From the NCBI GenBank assembly GCA_007827375.1, contig VISH01000002.1:434001-498000 (forward strand): a stretch of DNA of 64,000 nucleotides, in the 5' to 3' direction. Made by a program: the position numbers and the translations under genes. Every line of letters begins with the position of its first letter. Position 1 is the stretch's first letter. Shown here in pieces: positions 18,861-27,222 of this stretch. The notes under the pieces were generated by a model. The model searched no databases. It saw only the letters and a program-made list of their open reading frames with translations, and was not told the origin of the DNA. This DNA comes from Alteromonadaceae bacterium 2753L.S.0a.02 (GTDB lineage Bacteria; Pseudomonadota; Gammaproteobacteria; Pseudomonadales; Cellvibrionaceae).

Positions 18861-19486
18861 CGGGAATTCGGCCCTTCACGGTACTCTCGCAGCGCATTGG
18901 ATAAAGCATCTTTAATGCGCTGCGATTCATCTGGGCGACTGTCGCACTTATAGGGCAGCGTCCACAGCCCCAAATCTGTTTCATCAATCCCCTCCTGAAA
19001 AGCTGAGCAATAACGGCCCTGTTTCAGTACCAGTCTTCCTGAAATATTCGTAAAGGTAGTCATGCGGGGTTGCCGGTATCTATTAAAGTTTGGTGCGTTT
19101 TGAGCTTCCTGCAGCTTTTTTCGCAAGCGCGGATCGAAAACTGTTGCGTCCCTGCTTACTTCGGGAAACTGGGTTTTGGGTGTGGCTAGAGGTAAATCCT
19201 GCTGTGGTTTGGCTTCTGGGATTACTGGTTGCGCGAGAGTTTTCTCTGGAACCTTGGTTACGGGCGACGGTGATTCATCGTTCTCCGGTGTCAAACTCGG
19301 CTTGATAAGCGCTTTGCGAAGTTCCACCTTGACCGTTGCAGCAGTGAGTGGAGGCGGCTCCGAATCGCGGTGTTGCGCGAACTTTAGCGTAGCGTAGACG
19401 CCTAGGTGAGCCGCCAGGGATAATAGCACTGCCCCGTAGAGCATGGTATTTTTGTGACGTTCTTGAGATGGGGCTTCGAAATCCAT
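18857..19486 (-). CDS. Single-pass membrane protein with TonB-like proline-rich periplasmic region
   Basis: From ATG 19486 (preceded by AGGTG) this gives 209 residues; an upstream in-frame ATG at 19561 would add 25. A membrane segment near residues 17-34 (YGAVLLSLAAHLGVYATL) is followed by a Pro/Lys/Glu-rich stretch (about 40-115) like the spacer of TonB or TolA. A C-terminal globular part of about 90 residues has two cysteines (RYCSAF, YKCDS) that could form a disulfide. The C-terminal domain does not show the TonB signature, so this is not called TonB. It lies between two MFS genes. Function unknown. Confidence 0.65.
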   Translation of the reverse strand: MDFEAPSQERHKNTMLYGAVLLSLAAHLGVYATLKFAQHRDSEPPPLTAATVKVELRKALIKPSLTPENDESPSPVTKVPEKTLAQPVIPEAKPQQDLPLATPKTQFPEVSRDATVFDPRLRKKLQEAQNAPNFNRYRQPRMTTFTNISGRLVLKQGRYCSAFQEGIDETDLGLWTLPYKCDSRPDESQRIKDALSNALREYREGPNSR

Positions 19487-19559
19487 ATCACACCTGTTGT
19501 TGTGCAACTGGTGTGACATGTCATTGTGTGGAGAGTTCTTGCTAAGTTGGAAAACAAGC

Positions 19560-19581
19560 AACCCGGCAGATTACCGGGTTT
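19560..19581 (-). terminator. Hairpin terminator after MFS transporter
   Basis: AACCCGG and CCGGGTT pair around a 7-base loop, 15 bases beyond the stop of the minus-strand transporter at 19596. A T-rich tail (TTGCTTGTTTT on the minus strand) follows. Confidence 0.65.
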
Positions 19582-19595
19582 GTTTGGCCGTAAAG

Positions 19596-20909
19596 CTAGG
19601 CTTCTTGTGGTGCGTCGTCGTGTTTAACGTGGAAGGGCGCAATCCAGCAAATAATGAACGACGGGATGGTCGCAGCCATCACGAAGATGAAGTAACCGAT
19701 GTACCCCATCATTTGTTGTAGTGCACCACTCACCATACCGGTAAGCATCATGCAAAGGCCCATTAACGCAGTGCCGAAAGCATAGTGCGTGGTGGCGTAT
19801 TTACCGGGGGCCAGTTGTTGCATCAAATAAATCATAAAACCAACTGAACCGACACCGAAGAAAAACTGCTCTACAACCACCCCGCAAGTAATCAGAACAT
19901 GGCTGTGTGGTTGGTAAATTGCCAAAATCAGAAAGGTAATGTTGGGAATATTTACGCAAAAACACAGAGGGAATAATGCTTTCTGAAGTCCTTTTTTGGC
20001 CACATAAGCACCGCCAACCAGGGAGCCAATCAGAAGAGCGATCAATCCAAAGGTGCCGTATATAATACCAAATTCCTGATTGGTTAAATTCAAGCCGCCG
20101 TTATCGAATGCATCTTTCATAAACAGCATACTGGGCGCGTTTAGAAAACCAAAACTGATACGAAACAGCAATGCAAAACCAATCATTATCCAAATGCCGC
20201 GCTTCTGGAAGAAACTTACGAAGGCATCCATCAAGGTCATCATGGCTTCTTTTGGGTTGTGTGGCGTGTTCTCGGCGCGTGCGCCCTCAGGCATCACTCG
20301 CCAATGCCACATGGCCATACCCAGCATCATGACACCCATTAATCCAAATACAATCTGCCACGATTTAGCCCACTCCGGGCCGGAAACGTGCGGGTCGTGA
20401 TTAAAAATGTACTGATGCAGTAAACCGCTGAGTACCACCATCACGCTCATCATCGCCAGTTTACCGAGGTTCCAGCTCAAGCTCTGCCAGCCACAATAAA
20501 GCGCCTGCTGCTTGGCATCCAGTGAGGTGACGTACACCCCGTCGGTAGTAATATCTTGTGAAGAACCCACAAAAGACAGCACCCAAAACAGCACCAGCAT
20601 AATAGTGATATAGCCGGGTAAACTCATAACGAGGGCGACGGCAACAAAACCGATACCCAGAATAACTTGAGAGAGCAGTACAAAAAACTTCTTGGTTTTG
20701 TACATTTCCAGAAACGCTGCAAATAGCGGCTTGATGGTATATGCCAGGCCCAATGCACTGGCATAAGCTGCGGCACGGGCGTTATCCATACCTAAATTAC
20801 TAAACATCACCACGGCAGCCGCGGTGAGCATGTTGTAAGTGAGTGCCATGGTGAAATAGCCCGTAGGCACCCACAACAACGGGTGTTTCATTGGAGTTGT
20901 TGTGGACAT
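19596..20909 (-). CDS. MFS transporter, AmpG/muropeptide-permease-like
   Basis: The start ATG at 20909 has AAAGG seven bases upstream and is preferred over the further upstream ATG at 21038. It gives 437 residues with about twelve membrane segments. Features include a conserved acidic motif after helix 4 (SSQDITTDGVYVTSLD), typical of AmpG-like and acetyl-CoA-type carriers in which a QD-x2-(A/T)D loop is conserved, and RISFGFLNAPSMLFMKDAF in the second half. Such carriers import muropeptides, chito-oligosaccharides or related sugars. The substrate is unassigned. It stands as a single gene with its own terminator. Confidence 0.78.
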   Translation of the reverse strand: MSTTTPMKHPLLWVPTGYFTMALTYNMLTAAAVVMFSNLGMDNARAAAYASALGLAYTIKPLFAAFLEMYKTKKFFVLLSQVILGIGFVAVALVMSLPGYITIMLVLFWVLSFVGSSQDITTDGVYVTSLDAKQQALYCGWQSLSWNLGKLAMMSVMVVLSGLLHQYIFNHDPHVSGPEWAKSWQIVFGLMGVMMLGMAMWHWRVMPEGARAENTPHNPKEAMMTLMDAFVSFFQKRGIWIMIGFALLFRISFGFLNAPSMLFMKDAFDNGGLNLTNQEFGIIYGTFGLIALLIGSLVGGAYVAKKGLQKALFPLCFCVNIPNITFLILAIYQPHSHVLITCGVVVEQFFFGVGSVGFMIYLMQQLAPGKYATTHYAFGTALMGLCMMLTGMVSGALQQMMGYIGYFIFVMAATIPSFIICWIAPFHVKHDDAPQEA

Positions 20910-21141
20910 CAGTAAACCTTTAATTGTTATGGTGTTGTAATTATGAATGGTCCTTAGTAGGTGCAGCGATAGTAGCAAATTATGGGTGCCCTGAAACCCG
21001 AAACCCGGGCTTAGGAGGCGATATTTGCGATATCTCAAGGGCCGTGGTTACTATGTGTAACGCTTTAGTGCCAAGCGGGGAAAGGTTTTATAAAACTTTA
21101 TGATTGCGCAAAGTTTAGGCAGTACTGGATCGGGGAAATTT

Positions 21142-21660
21142 ATGAGTTTATATGCGCGTGTGGCAGGGGGTTGCTTGTTGTTGTTGCTTTCAAGCAGCGT
21201 ACTCTGCGCTCGTTATGAGCCAAAGGGATGGTTGCTAAGCAATGTTTATAACGATAATTTTGTGGAGTCTGTTGCGCTTGCTTTTGAAGGTAGACAGTGG
21301 ACTGTGGTCGAAAAAACATCAACTTATGTGAGAGGTGAACTTGAGCACCGAGAATATAAATCTGTATTAAAAATTTATCGAGAGGGCCCAAATCTGATGT
21401 ATTTCTGTGAGATTTGCACCCGCACCGAATACGGTAACCCACAAGCGCAATCGCCGCATTTGAGGAATACCTCGGTGAGTAACGTTGTTCCAGAACGCTG
21501 GATAGCCAATTTACGTAAAGATGCTAAGCGTTTTTTGTCGCAAACGGGAGTTGATGTGAAATCGGCATTTGTGACTGAGAGACGGAAGCTTTTGGCGGAG
21601 GATTTGTTGCAGAGAGGGCTAGTTTCTGAGGCGGAGTTTCAGGTTTTAGTTGGGGAGTAG
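21142..21660 (+). CDS. Secreted or periplasmic hypothetical protein
   Basis: ATG 21142 with GGGGA upstream gives 172 residues; ATG 21100 is also in frame. A signal peptide (about 1-23, LLLLLSSSVLCA) precedes a small domain with WLLSNVYNDNFVESVALAFEGRQW and a C-x2-C pair in YFCEICTRTEY, which could bind metal or form a disulfide. A charged helical C-terminus contains LAEDLLQRGLVSEAEF, resembling a short oligomerisation motif. No family is recognised. It is a monocistronic gene by its surroundings. Confidence 0.65.
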   Translation: MSLYARVAGGCLLLLLSSSVLCARYEPKGWLLSNVYNDNFVESVALAFEGRQWTVVEKTSTYVRGELEHREYKSVLKIYREGPNLMYFCEICTRTEYGNPQAQSPHLRNTSVSNVVPERWIANLRKDAKRFLSQTGVDVKSAFVTERRKLLAEDLLQRGLVSEAEFQVLVGE

Positions 21661-21671
21661 TCAATGTTTGT

Positions 21672-21710
21672 TAGGTTTTTGTTGGGTTTTTGTTGGGTTT
21701 TTGTTGGGGT
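21672..21710. repeat. Short tandem repeat, 11-base unit
   Basis: The unit GTTGGGTTTTT (in rotated phase) is repeated about three times just after the stop of the preceding gene. It is G/T-rich on the plus strand and codes for nothing obvious. Confidence 0.8.
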
Positions 21711-21826
21711 AAACGTGCGTTATTTTTTAAGTGGCGCCTCCTCAGCGGGGGGTATTTAATTCAATTTAACTCGATGCAGCACTGGAATTACAGACCTGAA
21801 GTAAATTCAACAGCAAAACAAAAATA

Positions 21827-21852
21827 AGCACAGGCAGTCCCCCACCTGTGCT
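21827..21852 (-). terminator. Rho-independent terminator after phosphodiesterase gene
   Basis: AGCACAGG at 21827-21834 pairs with CCTGTGCT at 21845-21852; on the minus strand a T-rich tail follows. It is 24 bases beyond the stop of the gene at 21876. Confidence 0.8.
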
Positions 21853-21875
21853 CAAAAAACTTCCCAATTAAAAAC

Positions 21876-23186
21876 TTATTTTAGACCCATGCAATTCGCA
21901 TAATAGGTTACAGGCGCTGCCCAATCAGAAAAAATTCCAATAATGCCAACATCCTTCGCCAATACGTTTAACACTTCATACTTATCACCATCGTTATCAA
22001 TAACACTAGGCTGAGGATCAATGGCATCTGGGTTCAGGCCATTCATGGATTGGTAATACCAGCCACCGCCTGAAGCCAGTAAACCAGAACGCTCAAATGT
22101 CCAGGTAATAATTTCCAAACCAGCCGCTTTGGCGGCTTTCGCGTACAGAGAGGGAACGACTTTGCCATCGGCTACATCCAACAGCATCCACATGGGAGGG
22201 GCGATAATTTTTACGTCGGCTGCCACGAGTTCTTCCATGGAGGGGGCCCAGGTTGAGGGATCGCGGAAGTCGAATCCGGGAAGGTCGTAGCGGCCATCTA
22301 GAGCAACGGCTTGCTTGCCAAACCAGGGTTCGTTATTTACCCAGTAAAGTACATCGTCAAAATTAAAGGATTGTGGAAATACATCGCGTGGTGACACATG
22401 GGCCTGCTTGTATTCATCAATCATTTTCTGAGCGTAGGCTTCTTGCGACAAACCATCGAACGGCATAGCAACGCTGGGTGATTTCAATTCCGGTGTCATC
22501 TTAACACCGAGGCTTTTGAACAGCTCAATACTTTCCTTGTGGGTCATCAGGGTGCCGCGTGATGTGTAGAGGTCAGTACGCCAGTTTGCGGTTGCATCCA
22601 TGTAATCGGCAACATTGGTGGCTGTGTTGTCTGCAGAATCCATTTTGCCCTTCAGGGTTTTAAATTCGGCGAGGGTGATGTCTGATGTACAGCAGCGCGC
22701 AGATGCTGCGGAAATCATATTGCCCTGCTCGTCGTAGACAGCGGGCTCAAATGGTTGAGTACACTGGTCGGCAAGGTCCGTGGCGAGAATGTTGGTGGTT
22801 GTATGCAGGTCGCATTGTGAGTGACGACACACCAATTCCTTGTCTTTGGTAAAGGTGACATCACACTCAATAATACCTGCGCCCATGCGTGCTGCTGCTT
22901 CGTAAGATTCTTTAGTGTGCTCTGGGAATTGCAGTGCCGCGCCACGGTGACCGATTGAGAAATCGCTTTTATGAAATGGCATATTGGCACAGCTTTCGAG
23001 CTTGCTTTTTAGTGGTGAGTCGGCCATGTCGTTGATCAAATAGAATGGACGTGGACCCAATTCAACGTTAATTCCGCGCCAGTGATTTGGTTTACCCCAA
23101 CCGTAGTGATTGCCACCGGTGGCGAAACAGGATTGTGAAATAGTTGCGATGATAAGTAGTAAAGATACAACCAGCGTGCGTTGCAT
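21876..23186 (-). CDS. Secreted glycerophosphodiester phosphodiesterase family protein
   Basis: ATG 23186 gives a 436-residue protein with a clear signal peptide (MQRTLVVSLLLIIATISQSC...). The GDPD TIM-barrel signature is FSIGHRGAALQFPEHTKESY followed by GAGIIECDVTFTKDKELVCRH, which supplies the catalytic His pair and the metal-binding Glu/Asp. Late motifs include MTPELKSP and ITWTFERSGLL. The family cleaves glycerophosphodiesters to glycerol-3-phosphate and alcohol. The long insertions and secretion resemble periplasmic GlpQ-like or fungal-type members. A cysteine near the signal cleavage site (SQSC) raises the chance of a lipoprotein, but the lipobox is imperfect. Confidence 0.85.
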   Translation of the reverse strand: MQRTLVVSLLLIIATISQSCFATGGNHYGWGKPNHWRGINVELGPRPFYLINDMADSPLKSKLESCANMPFHKSDFSIGHRGAALQFPEHTKESYEAAARMGAGIIECDVTFTKDKELVCRHSQCDLHTTTNILATDLADQCTQPFEPAVYDEQGNMISAASARCCTSDITLAEFKTLKGKMDSADNTATNVADYMDATANWRTDLYTSRGTLMTHKESIELFKSLGVKMTPELKSPSVAMPFDGLSQEAYAQKMIDEYKQAHVSPRDVFPQSFNFDDVLYWVNNEPWFGKQAVALDGRYDLPGFDFRDPSTWAPSMEELVAADVKIIAPPMWMLLDVADGKVVPSLYAKAAKAAGLEIITWTFERSGLLASGGGWYYQSMNGLNPDAIDPQPSVIDNDGDKYEVLNVLAKDVGIIGIFSDWAAPVTYYANCMGLK

Positions 23187-23280
23187 AAATAGCCCCCAAA
23201 AAATTATTCGATGTGAGGGGCGAAAGCTTAAGTGAGGGATGTTGCGGTTATGTGCTGCTTTAGTGACTGCTGTATGACAT

Positions 23281-23309
23281 GTGGAAAAACCCGCTATGGG
23301 CTTTTCCAC
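23281..23309 (-). terminator. Rho-independent terminator after ilvA
   Basis: GGAAAA-CCC and GGG-TTTTCC pair around a 5-base loop, 10 bases beyond the ilvA stop. The minus-strand product ends in a T-run. Confidence 0.75.
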
Positions 23310-23318
23310 AACATTAAG

Positions 23319-24833
23319 TTAGCTCAGGAAGTATGTGTAAGCTTCGTTATTGGTCTCGTCGGAGTAGGGGTAGCCAAGGTCATTGAGCAGCTCCTTGAGC
23401 TGTTTGCGTTCGCCTCTGGGAACTTGCATCCCCACCAATACTCTGCCGTTTGCAGAGCCATGGTTGCGGTAATGAAACATCGAGATATTCCAGCGCCCTG
23501 CGAGTTTGTTGAGGAAGTTCAGCAGTGCTCCGGGGCGCTCCGGAAATTCGAAGCGGTATACAATTTCGTTTTCCACCTGAGGTGCGTGACCGCCCACCAT
23601 GTAGCGAATGTGTAGCTTGGCGACTTCGTTATCAGTCATGTCGACTACTTTGTAACCTTTTGCCTGTAGGGTGTCGATCACTTCCCGCCTGTCGTTTTCT
23701 TCGCCGGATATTTGCAAGCCCACAAAAATATGGGCATCTCGGTTATCGGCATAGCGATAATTAAATTCTGTGATCTGACGCTTCCCTAATAGGCGGCAAA
23801 ACTTTCGGTAACTGCCGGGCTCTTCGGGGATCGTCACCGCTAATATCGCTTCGCGCTTTTCACCGATTTCTGTGCGTTCAGAAATATAACGCAAACGGTC
23901 GAAATTGGTGTTGGCGCCGCTGTCGATGGCTACCAGAGTTTGGCCGCCGTCGGTACTGTGCTCCAGGTATTTTTTCAAACCCGCCAGCGACACAGCACCG
24001 GCAGGCTCAGCGATGGAGCGGGTATCTTCGAAGATATCCTTGATGGCCGCGCATATTTCATCGGTAGAGACCGTGAGCACACCATCGATTGTTTCTTTCA
24101 ATACGCGGTAGGTTTCTTTGCCGATTTGTGCGACGGCAACGCCTTCGGCAAAAATACCGACTTGTGGCAAAGTCACGCGTCGTTTCGTATCCATCGCCGC
24201 TTTCAAACAGGCAGATTCATCGGCTTCCACCGCAAATACTTTTATATCCGGCCTTACGTATTTGATGTAGGCCGCCATACCCGCGCACAAGCCTCCTCCG
24301 CCGACAGGAATAAAAACTGCGTCGATTTTTCCTGTCCATTGTCGCAACAATTCCATGGCAACCGTACCCTGGCCTGCGATTACGTCGGGGTCATCGTAGG
24401 GAGGGACATACACCATGGATTTCTCAGCTACGATCTTTTTCGCGTACGCCGAAGCTTCATCATAAGTATCGCCGATGAGCACCACTTTAGCGCCATGACG
24501 TCGCACGCCATTTACCTTGATTTGCGGTGTCGTTTGCGGCATGACGATGGTCGCATTTACCCCCATATGTTTGGCAGCCAGAGCCAGCCCCTGCGCGTGG
24601 TTCCCTGCTGAAGCGGCCACAACACCGGCTTCGAGCTGTTTATCACTCAGCTGCAACAGCTTGTTGTATGCCCCGCGAATCTTGAAAGAAAACACCGGCT
24701 GCAAATCCTCCCGTTTCAGCAGCACGGTATTGTCGGTGCGAAGGGAGAGGAGAGGCATCATATCGAGGGGCGTTTCCACCGCGAGATCATAGATGCGCGC
24801 ATCCAGGATGCGTTTCAGATAGGACTGGGGCAT
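23319..24833 (-). CDS. ilvA: Biosynthetic L-threonine ammonia-lyase (threonine deaminase)
   Basis: IlvA converts threonine to 2-oxobutanoate, the first step of isoleucine synthesis. The 504-residue protein has the PLP-binding lysine in FSKIRGAYNK-type sequence (here VFSFKIRGAYNKLLQL) and the glycine loop PVGGGGLCAGMAAY. Two tandem ACT-like regulatory domains (about 325-500) contain EEPGSYRKFCRLLG and ERPGALLNFLNKLAG. The double ACT region marks the long, isoleucine-feedback-controlled biosynthetic form, not the catabolic TdcB. It diverges from rpiA across a 425-base gap. Confidence 0.95.
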   Translation of the reverse strand: MPQSYLKRILDARIYDLAVETPLDMMPLLSLRTDNTVLLKREDLQPVFSFKIRGAYNKLLQLSDKQLEAGVVAASAGNHAQGLALAAKHMGVNATIVMPQTTPQIKVNGVRRHGAKVVLIGDTYDEASAYAKKIVAEKSMVYVPPYDDPDVIAGQGTVAMELLRQWTGKIDAVFIPVGGGGLCAGMAAYIKYVRPDIKVFAVEADESACLKAAMDTKRRVTLPQVGIFAEGVAVAQIGKETYRVLKETIDGVLTVSTDEICAAIKDIFEDTRSIAEPAGAVSLAGLKKYLEHSTDGGQTLVAIDSGANTNFDRLRYISERTEIGEKREAILAVTIPEEPGSYRKFCRLLGKRQITEFNYRYADNRDAHIFVGLQISGEENDRREVIDTLQAKGYKVVDMTDNEVAKLHIRYMVGGHAPQVENEIVYRFEFPERPGALLNFLNKLAGRWNISMFHYRNHGSANGRVLVGMQVPRGERKQLKELLNDLGYPYSDETNNEAYTYFLS

Positions 24834-25258
24834 GAGGTTCTCTTGTTTGCGAGCCGTTTTTGTGTTGGGGCGGGAATGGTAATGGATGGGGGGTGAGAAG
24901 TCATTGAATTAGAGGGGGAGAGGGGGATTTCTGGGAGAGTTTTGTAGGTTTATTTGAGTTCTTTCGTGGATTTTGGTGATTTTGTATTTGTGCTTGGGGT
25001 AGGCGTTCTGATTTTGGTTTTTTATGGTTTTGTTCCTGGGGGCGCATACCCAACGGGGACATGCGAGAAACCAGAAATCTATGCATGTAACAAATCTGGA
25101 GACAATCTGACGCTCATGTGTCCCCCCCCCCCCGCTGTGCAGGCGCTGCTACACCAAAATTAAGGCTGAAGCCAAAAGAAGAAAACAAACAACCCAAAAA
25201 CATGCGATCCCCAAAGTTTTCTCGTAAAATGCGCAGCTCCCAACGAGGCCCAACACCC
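24834..25258. other. Intergenic region between divergent ilvA and rpiA
   Basis: No credible gene is seen. The stretch is unusual in composition: G/T-rich on the plus strand at 24860-25050, with a run of twelve C at 25122-25133 and an imperfect inverted pair (GGGGACATG near 25055, CATGTGTCCCC near 25115-25125). It must hold the promoters of both genes, but I cannot point to them. Confidence 0.5.
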
Positions 25259-25936
25259 ATGAACCAGCAACAACTCAAACAAGCCGTCGCCGCAGCGGCG
25301 GTGGAATATCTACTTCCCAAACTTGAGAGCGATACCATTTTAGGCGTTGGCACCGGCTCTACTGCCGCACTGTTCATTGATGCATTGGCAGCCCACAAAG
25401 GTCGGTTTGACGGTGCTGTAGCCAGTTCAGATGCTTCGGCTGAGCAATTGCGAGGTCATGGTGTGCCGGTATACGATCTCAATAGTGTCGATGGTTTGTT
25501 GGCTTATGTGGACGGTGCGGATGAGTCCAATGAACGTCTGCAACTTATCAAGGGCGGAGGCGCGGCGTTAACGCGGGAAAAAATTGTGACCGCTTGTGCT
25601 CAGGAGTTCATTTGCATTGCTGATCAAAGCAAGTGGGTAACGACCTTGGGAAAGTTCCCACTCCCGGTGGAAGTTATTCCCATGGCACGCAGTTTCGTCG
25701 CTCGTGAGCTGGTAAAGTTGGGTGGTAGCCCTGAGCATCGCATTGGTTGCACTACCGATAATGGCAACCAGATCTTGGATGTTCACGGCTTGCATATCGA
25801 TGACCCGCTCGCGATGGAAACGGCGATAAACCAGATTCCAGGGGTTGTCACTAATGGTTTGTTTGCGTTGCACTCGGCAGATGTTTTGCTTCTGGGTACC
25901 GAGCAGGGTGTAAAAACCATTTTCCCAAAGTGTTAG
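25259..25936 (+). CDS. rpiA: Ribose-5-phosphate isomerase A
   Basis: RpiA interconverts ribose-5-phosphate and ribulose-5-phosphate in the pentose phosphate pathway. ATG 25259 (CGAGG upstream) gives 225 residues, the normal length. Motifs are LGVGTGSTAALFID (phosphate loop), DGADESN with the catalytic Asp, and LIKGGGAALTREKIV with the catalytic Glu/Lys region. Upstream in-frame codons to 25118 read through the poly-C tract and are not part of the protein. serA follows 34 bases later. The pair is divergent from ilvA. Confidence 0.95.
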   Translation: MNQQQLKQAVAAAAVEYLLPKLESDTILGVGTGSTAALFIDALAAHKGRFDGAVASSDASAEQLRGHGVPVYDLNSVDGLLAYVDGADESNERLQLIKGGGAALTREKIVTACAQEFICIADQSKWVTTLGKFPLPVEVIPMARSFVARELVKLGGSPEHRIGCTTDNGNQILDVHGLHIDDPLAMETAINQIPGVVTNGLFALHSADVLLLGTEQGVKTIFPKC

Positions 25937-25970
25937 ATTCTTCTTTAACTCAATCAGGAAGCAGTTAGCC

Positions 25971-27206
25971 ATGGCCGCAACGCAAACCTCTCTCAACAAA
26001 GACAAAATTAAATTCGTACTACTGGAAGGCGTGAGCCAGTCGGCTGTAGAGAGTTTGAATCGCGCTGGTTACAACAACGTCGATTATTTGAAGACTGCAC
26101 TTGCAGAAGACGAGCTGATTGAACGAATTAAAGATGCTCATTTTGTTGGTTTGCGCTCGCGTACCCAGTTAACCCGTCGTGTTTTTGAAAATGCCCCGAA
26201 ATTGATTGCGGTTGGGTGCTTTTGTATCGGCACCAATCAGGTGGACCTAGAAGCCGCGCGTGAACATGGTGTTGCGGTATTTAATGCACCGTTTTCCAAT
26301 ACCCGCAGCGTAGCCGAACTGGTGATCGCCGAGGCCATTTTATTATTACGTGATATTCCGGCAAAAAACGCAGGCTGTCATCGTGGCGCGTGGCAAAAAT
26401 CTGCGGAGGGCAGTTACGAGATTCGTAATAAAACTCTGGGCATTATTGGCTATGGTTCCATCGGCAGCCAAGTAAGCGTAATGGCTGAAGCCCTGGGTAT
26501 GCATGTATTTTTCTATGACGTCATCACTAAACTCCCATTGGGCAACGCTATTCAGTGCAAAACATTGCCAGAATTACTGGCGGTGAGCGATATAGTGAGT
26601 TTGCATGTACCCGAACTGGAAGCTACCAAGAACATGATTGGCAAAGCGGAAATTAGCGTGATGAAATCAGGTGCGATTTTGCTGAATGCCTCGCGCGGCA
26701 CGGTAGTCGATATTGATTCACTGGCAGAGTCGCTGGAGTCCGGACATTTGGCCGGTGCGGCGATTGATGTGTTCCCAGTGGAACCCAAAGGCAACAACGA
26801 AGAATTCATAAGCCCTTTGCGCAAGTTCGATAATGTGATTCTCACTCCGCATATTGGAGGCTCCACGCAAGAGGCACAGGAGAACATCGGTTATGAGGTG
26901 GCTGAAAAACTGGTGAAATATTCCGATAACGGTACTACAACCTCATCAGTCAACTTCCCCGAGGTGGCTTTACCAAGCCACAAAAACGTACACCGTCTGC
27001 TCCACGTACACAAAAACGTGCCCGGCGTGATGACGGCGATCAACCGCATTTTTTCAGATAACAACATCAACATTGCCGGCCAATACCTGCAAACCAATGC
27101 GACTGTGGGCTATGTGGTAATCGATTTGGATTCGGCCTATAGCGAAATGGCCCTCGAGCAACTGCGCGAGGTCGAGGGTACTATTCGTTGCCGCGTGTTG
27201 TTTTAA
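25971..27206 (+). CDS. serA: D-3-phosphoglycerate dehydrogenase
   Basis: SerA oxidises 3-phosphoglycerate, committing it to serine synthesis. The 411-residue length equals the E. coli type. The NAD-binding motif is LGIIGYGSIGSQVSVMAEALGM. Catalytic residues lie in LNASRGTVVDIDSL (Arg), EPKGN and LTPHIGGSTQEAQENI (His). The C-terminal ACT domain contains HKNVPGVMTAINRIF, where serine feedback acts in this type. It follows rpiA closely, probably on one transcript, and converges on feoB 16 bases away. Confidence 0.96.
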   Translation: MAATQTSLNKDKIKFVLLEGVSQSAVESLNRAGYNNVDYLKTALAEDELIERIKDAHFVGLRSRTQLTRRVFENAPKLIAVGCFCIGTNQVDLEAAREHGVAVFNAPFSNTRSVAELVIAEAILLLRDIPAKNAGCHRGAWQKSAEGSYEIRNKTLGIIGYGSIGSQVSVMAEALGMHVFFYDVITKLPLGNAIQCKTLPELLAVSDIVSLHVPELEATKNMIGKAEISVMKSGAILLNASRGTVVDIDSLAESLESGHLAGAAIDVFPVEPKGNNEEFISPLRKFDNVILTPHIGGSTQEAQENIGYEVAEKLVKYSDNGTTTSSVNFPEVALPSHKNVHRLLHVHKNVPGVMTAINRIFSDNNINIAGQYLQTNATVGYVVIDLDSAYSEMALEQLREVEGTIRCRVLF

Positions 27207-27222
27207 CGTCGAGCCTGAAATT

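Noticed and set aside
23940..24611. Open frame of 223 codons on the plus strand within ilvA
   Set aside because: It lies wholly antisense to the well-conserved ilvA frame and has no recognisable domain.
25118..25258. Upstream in-frame extension of rpiA
   Set aside because: It reads through the C tract, looks nothing like RpiA, and the ATG at 25259 has a ribosome site and gives the family length.
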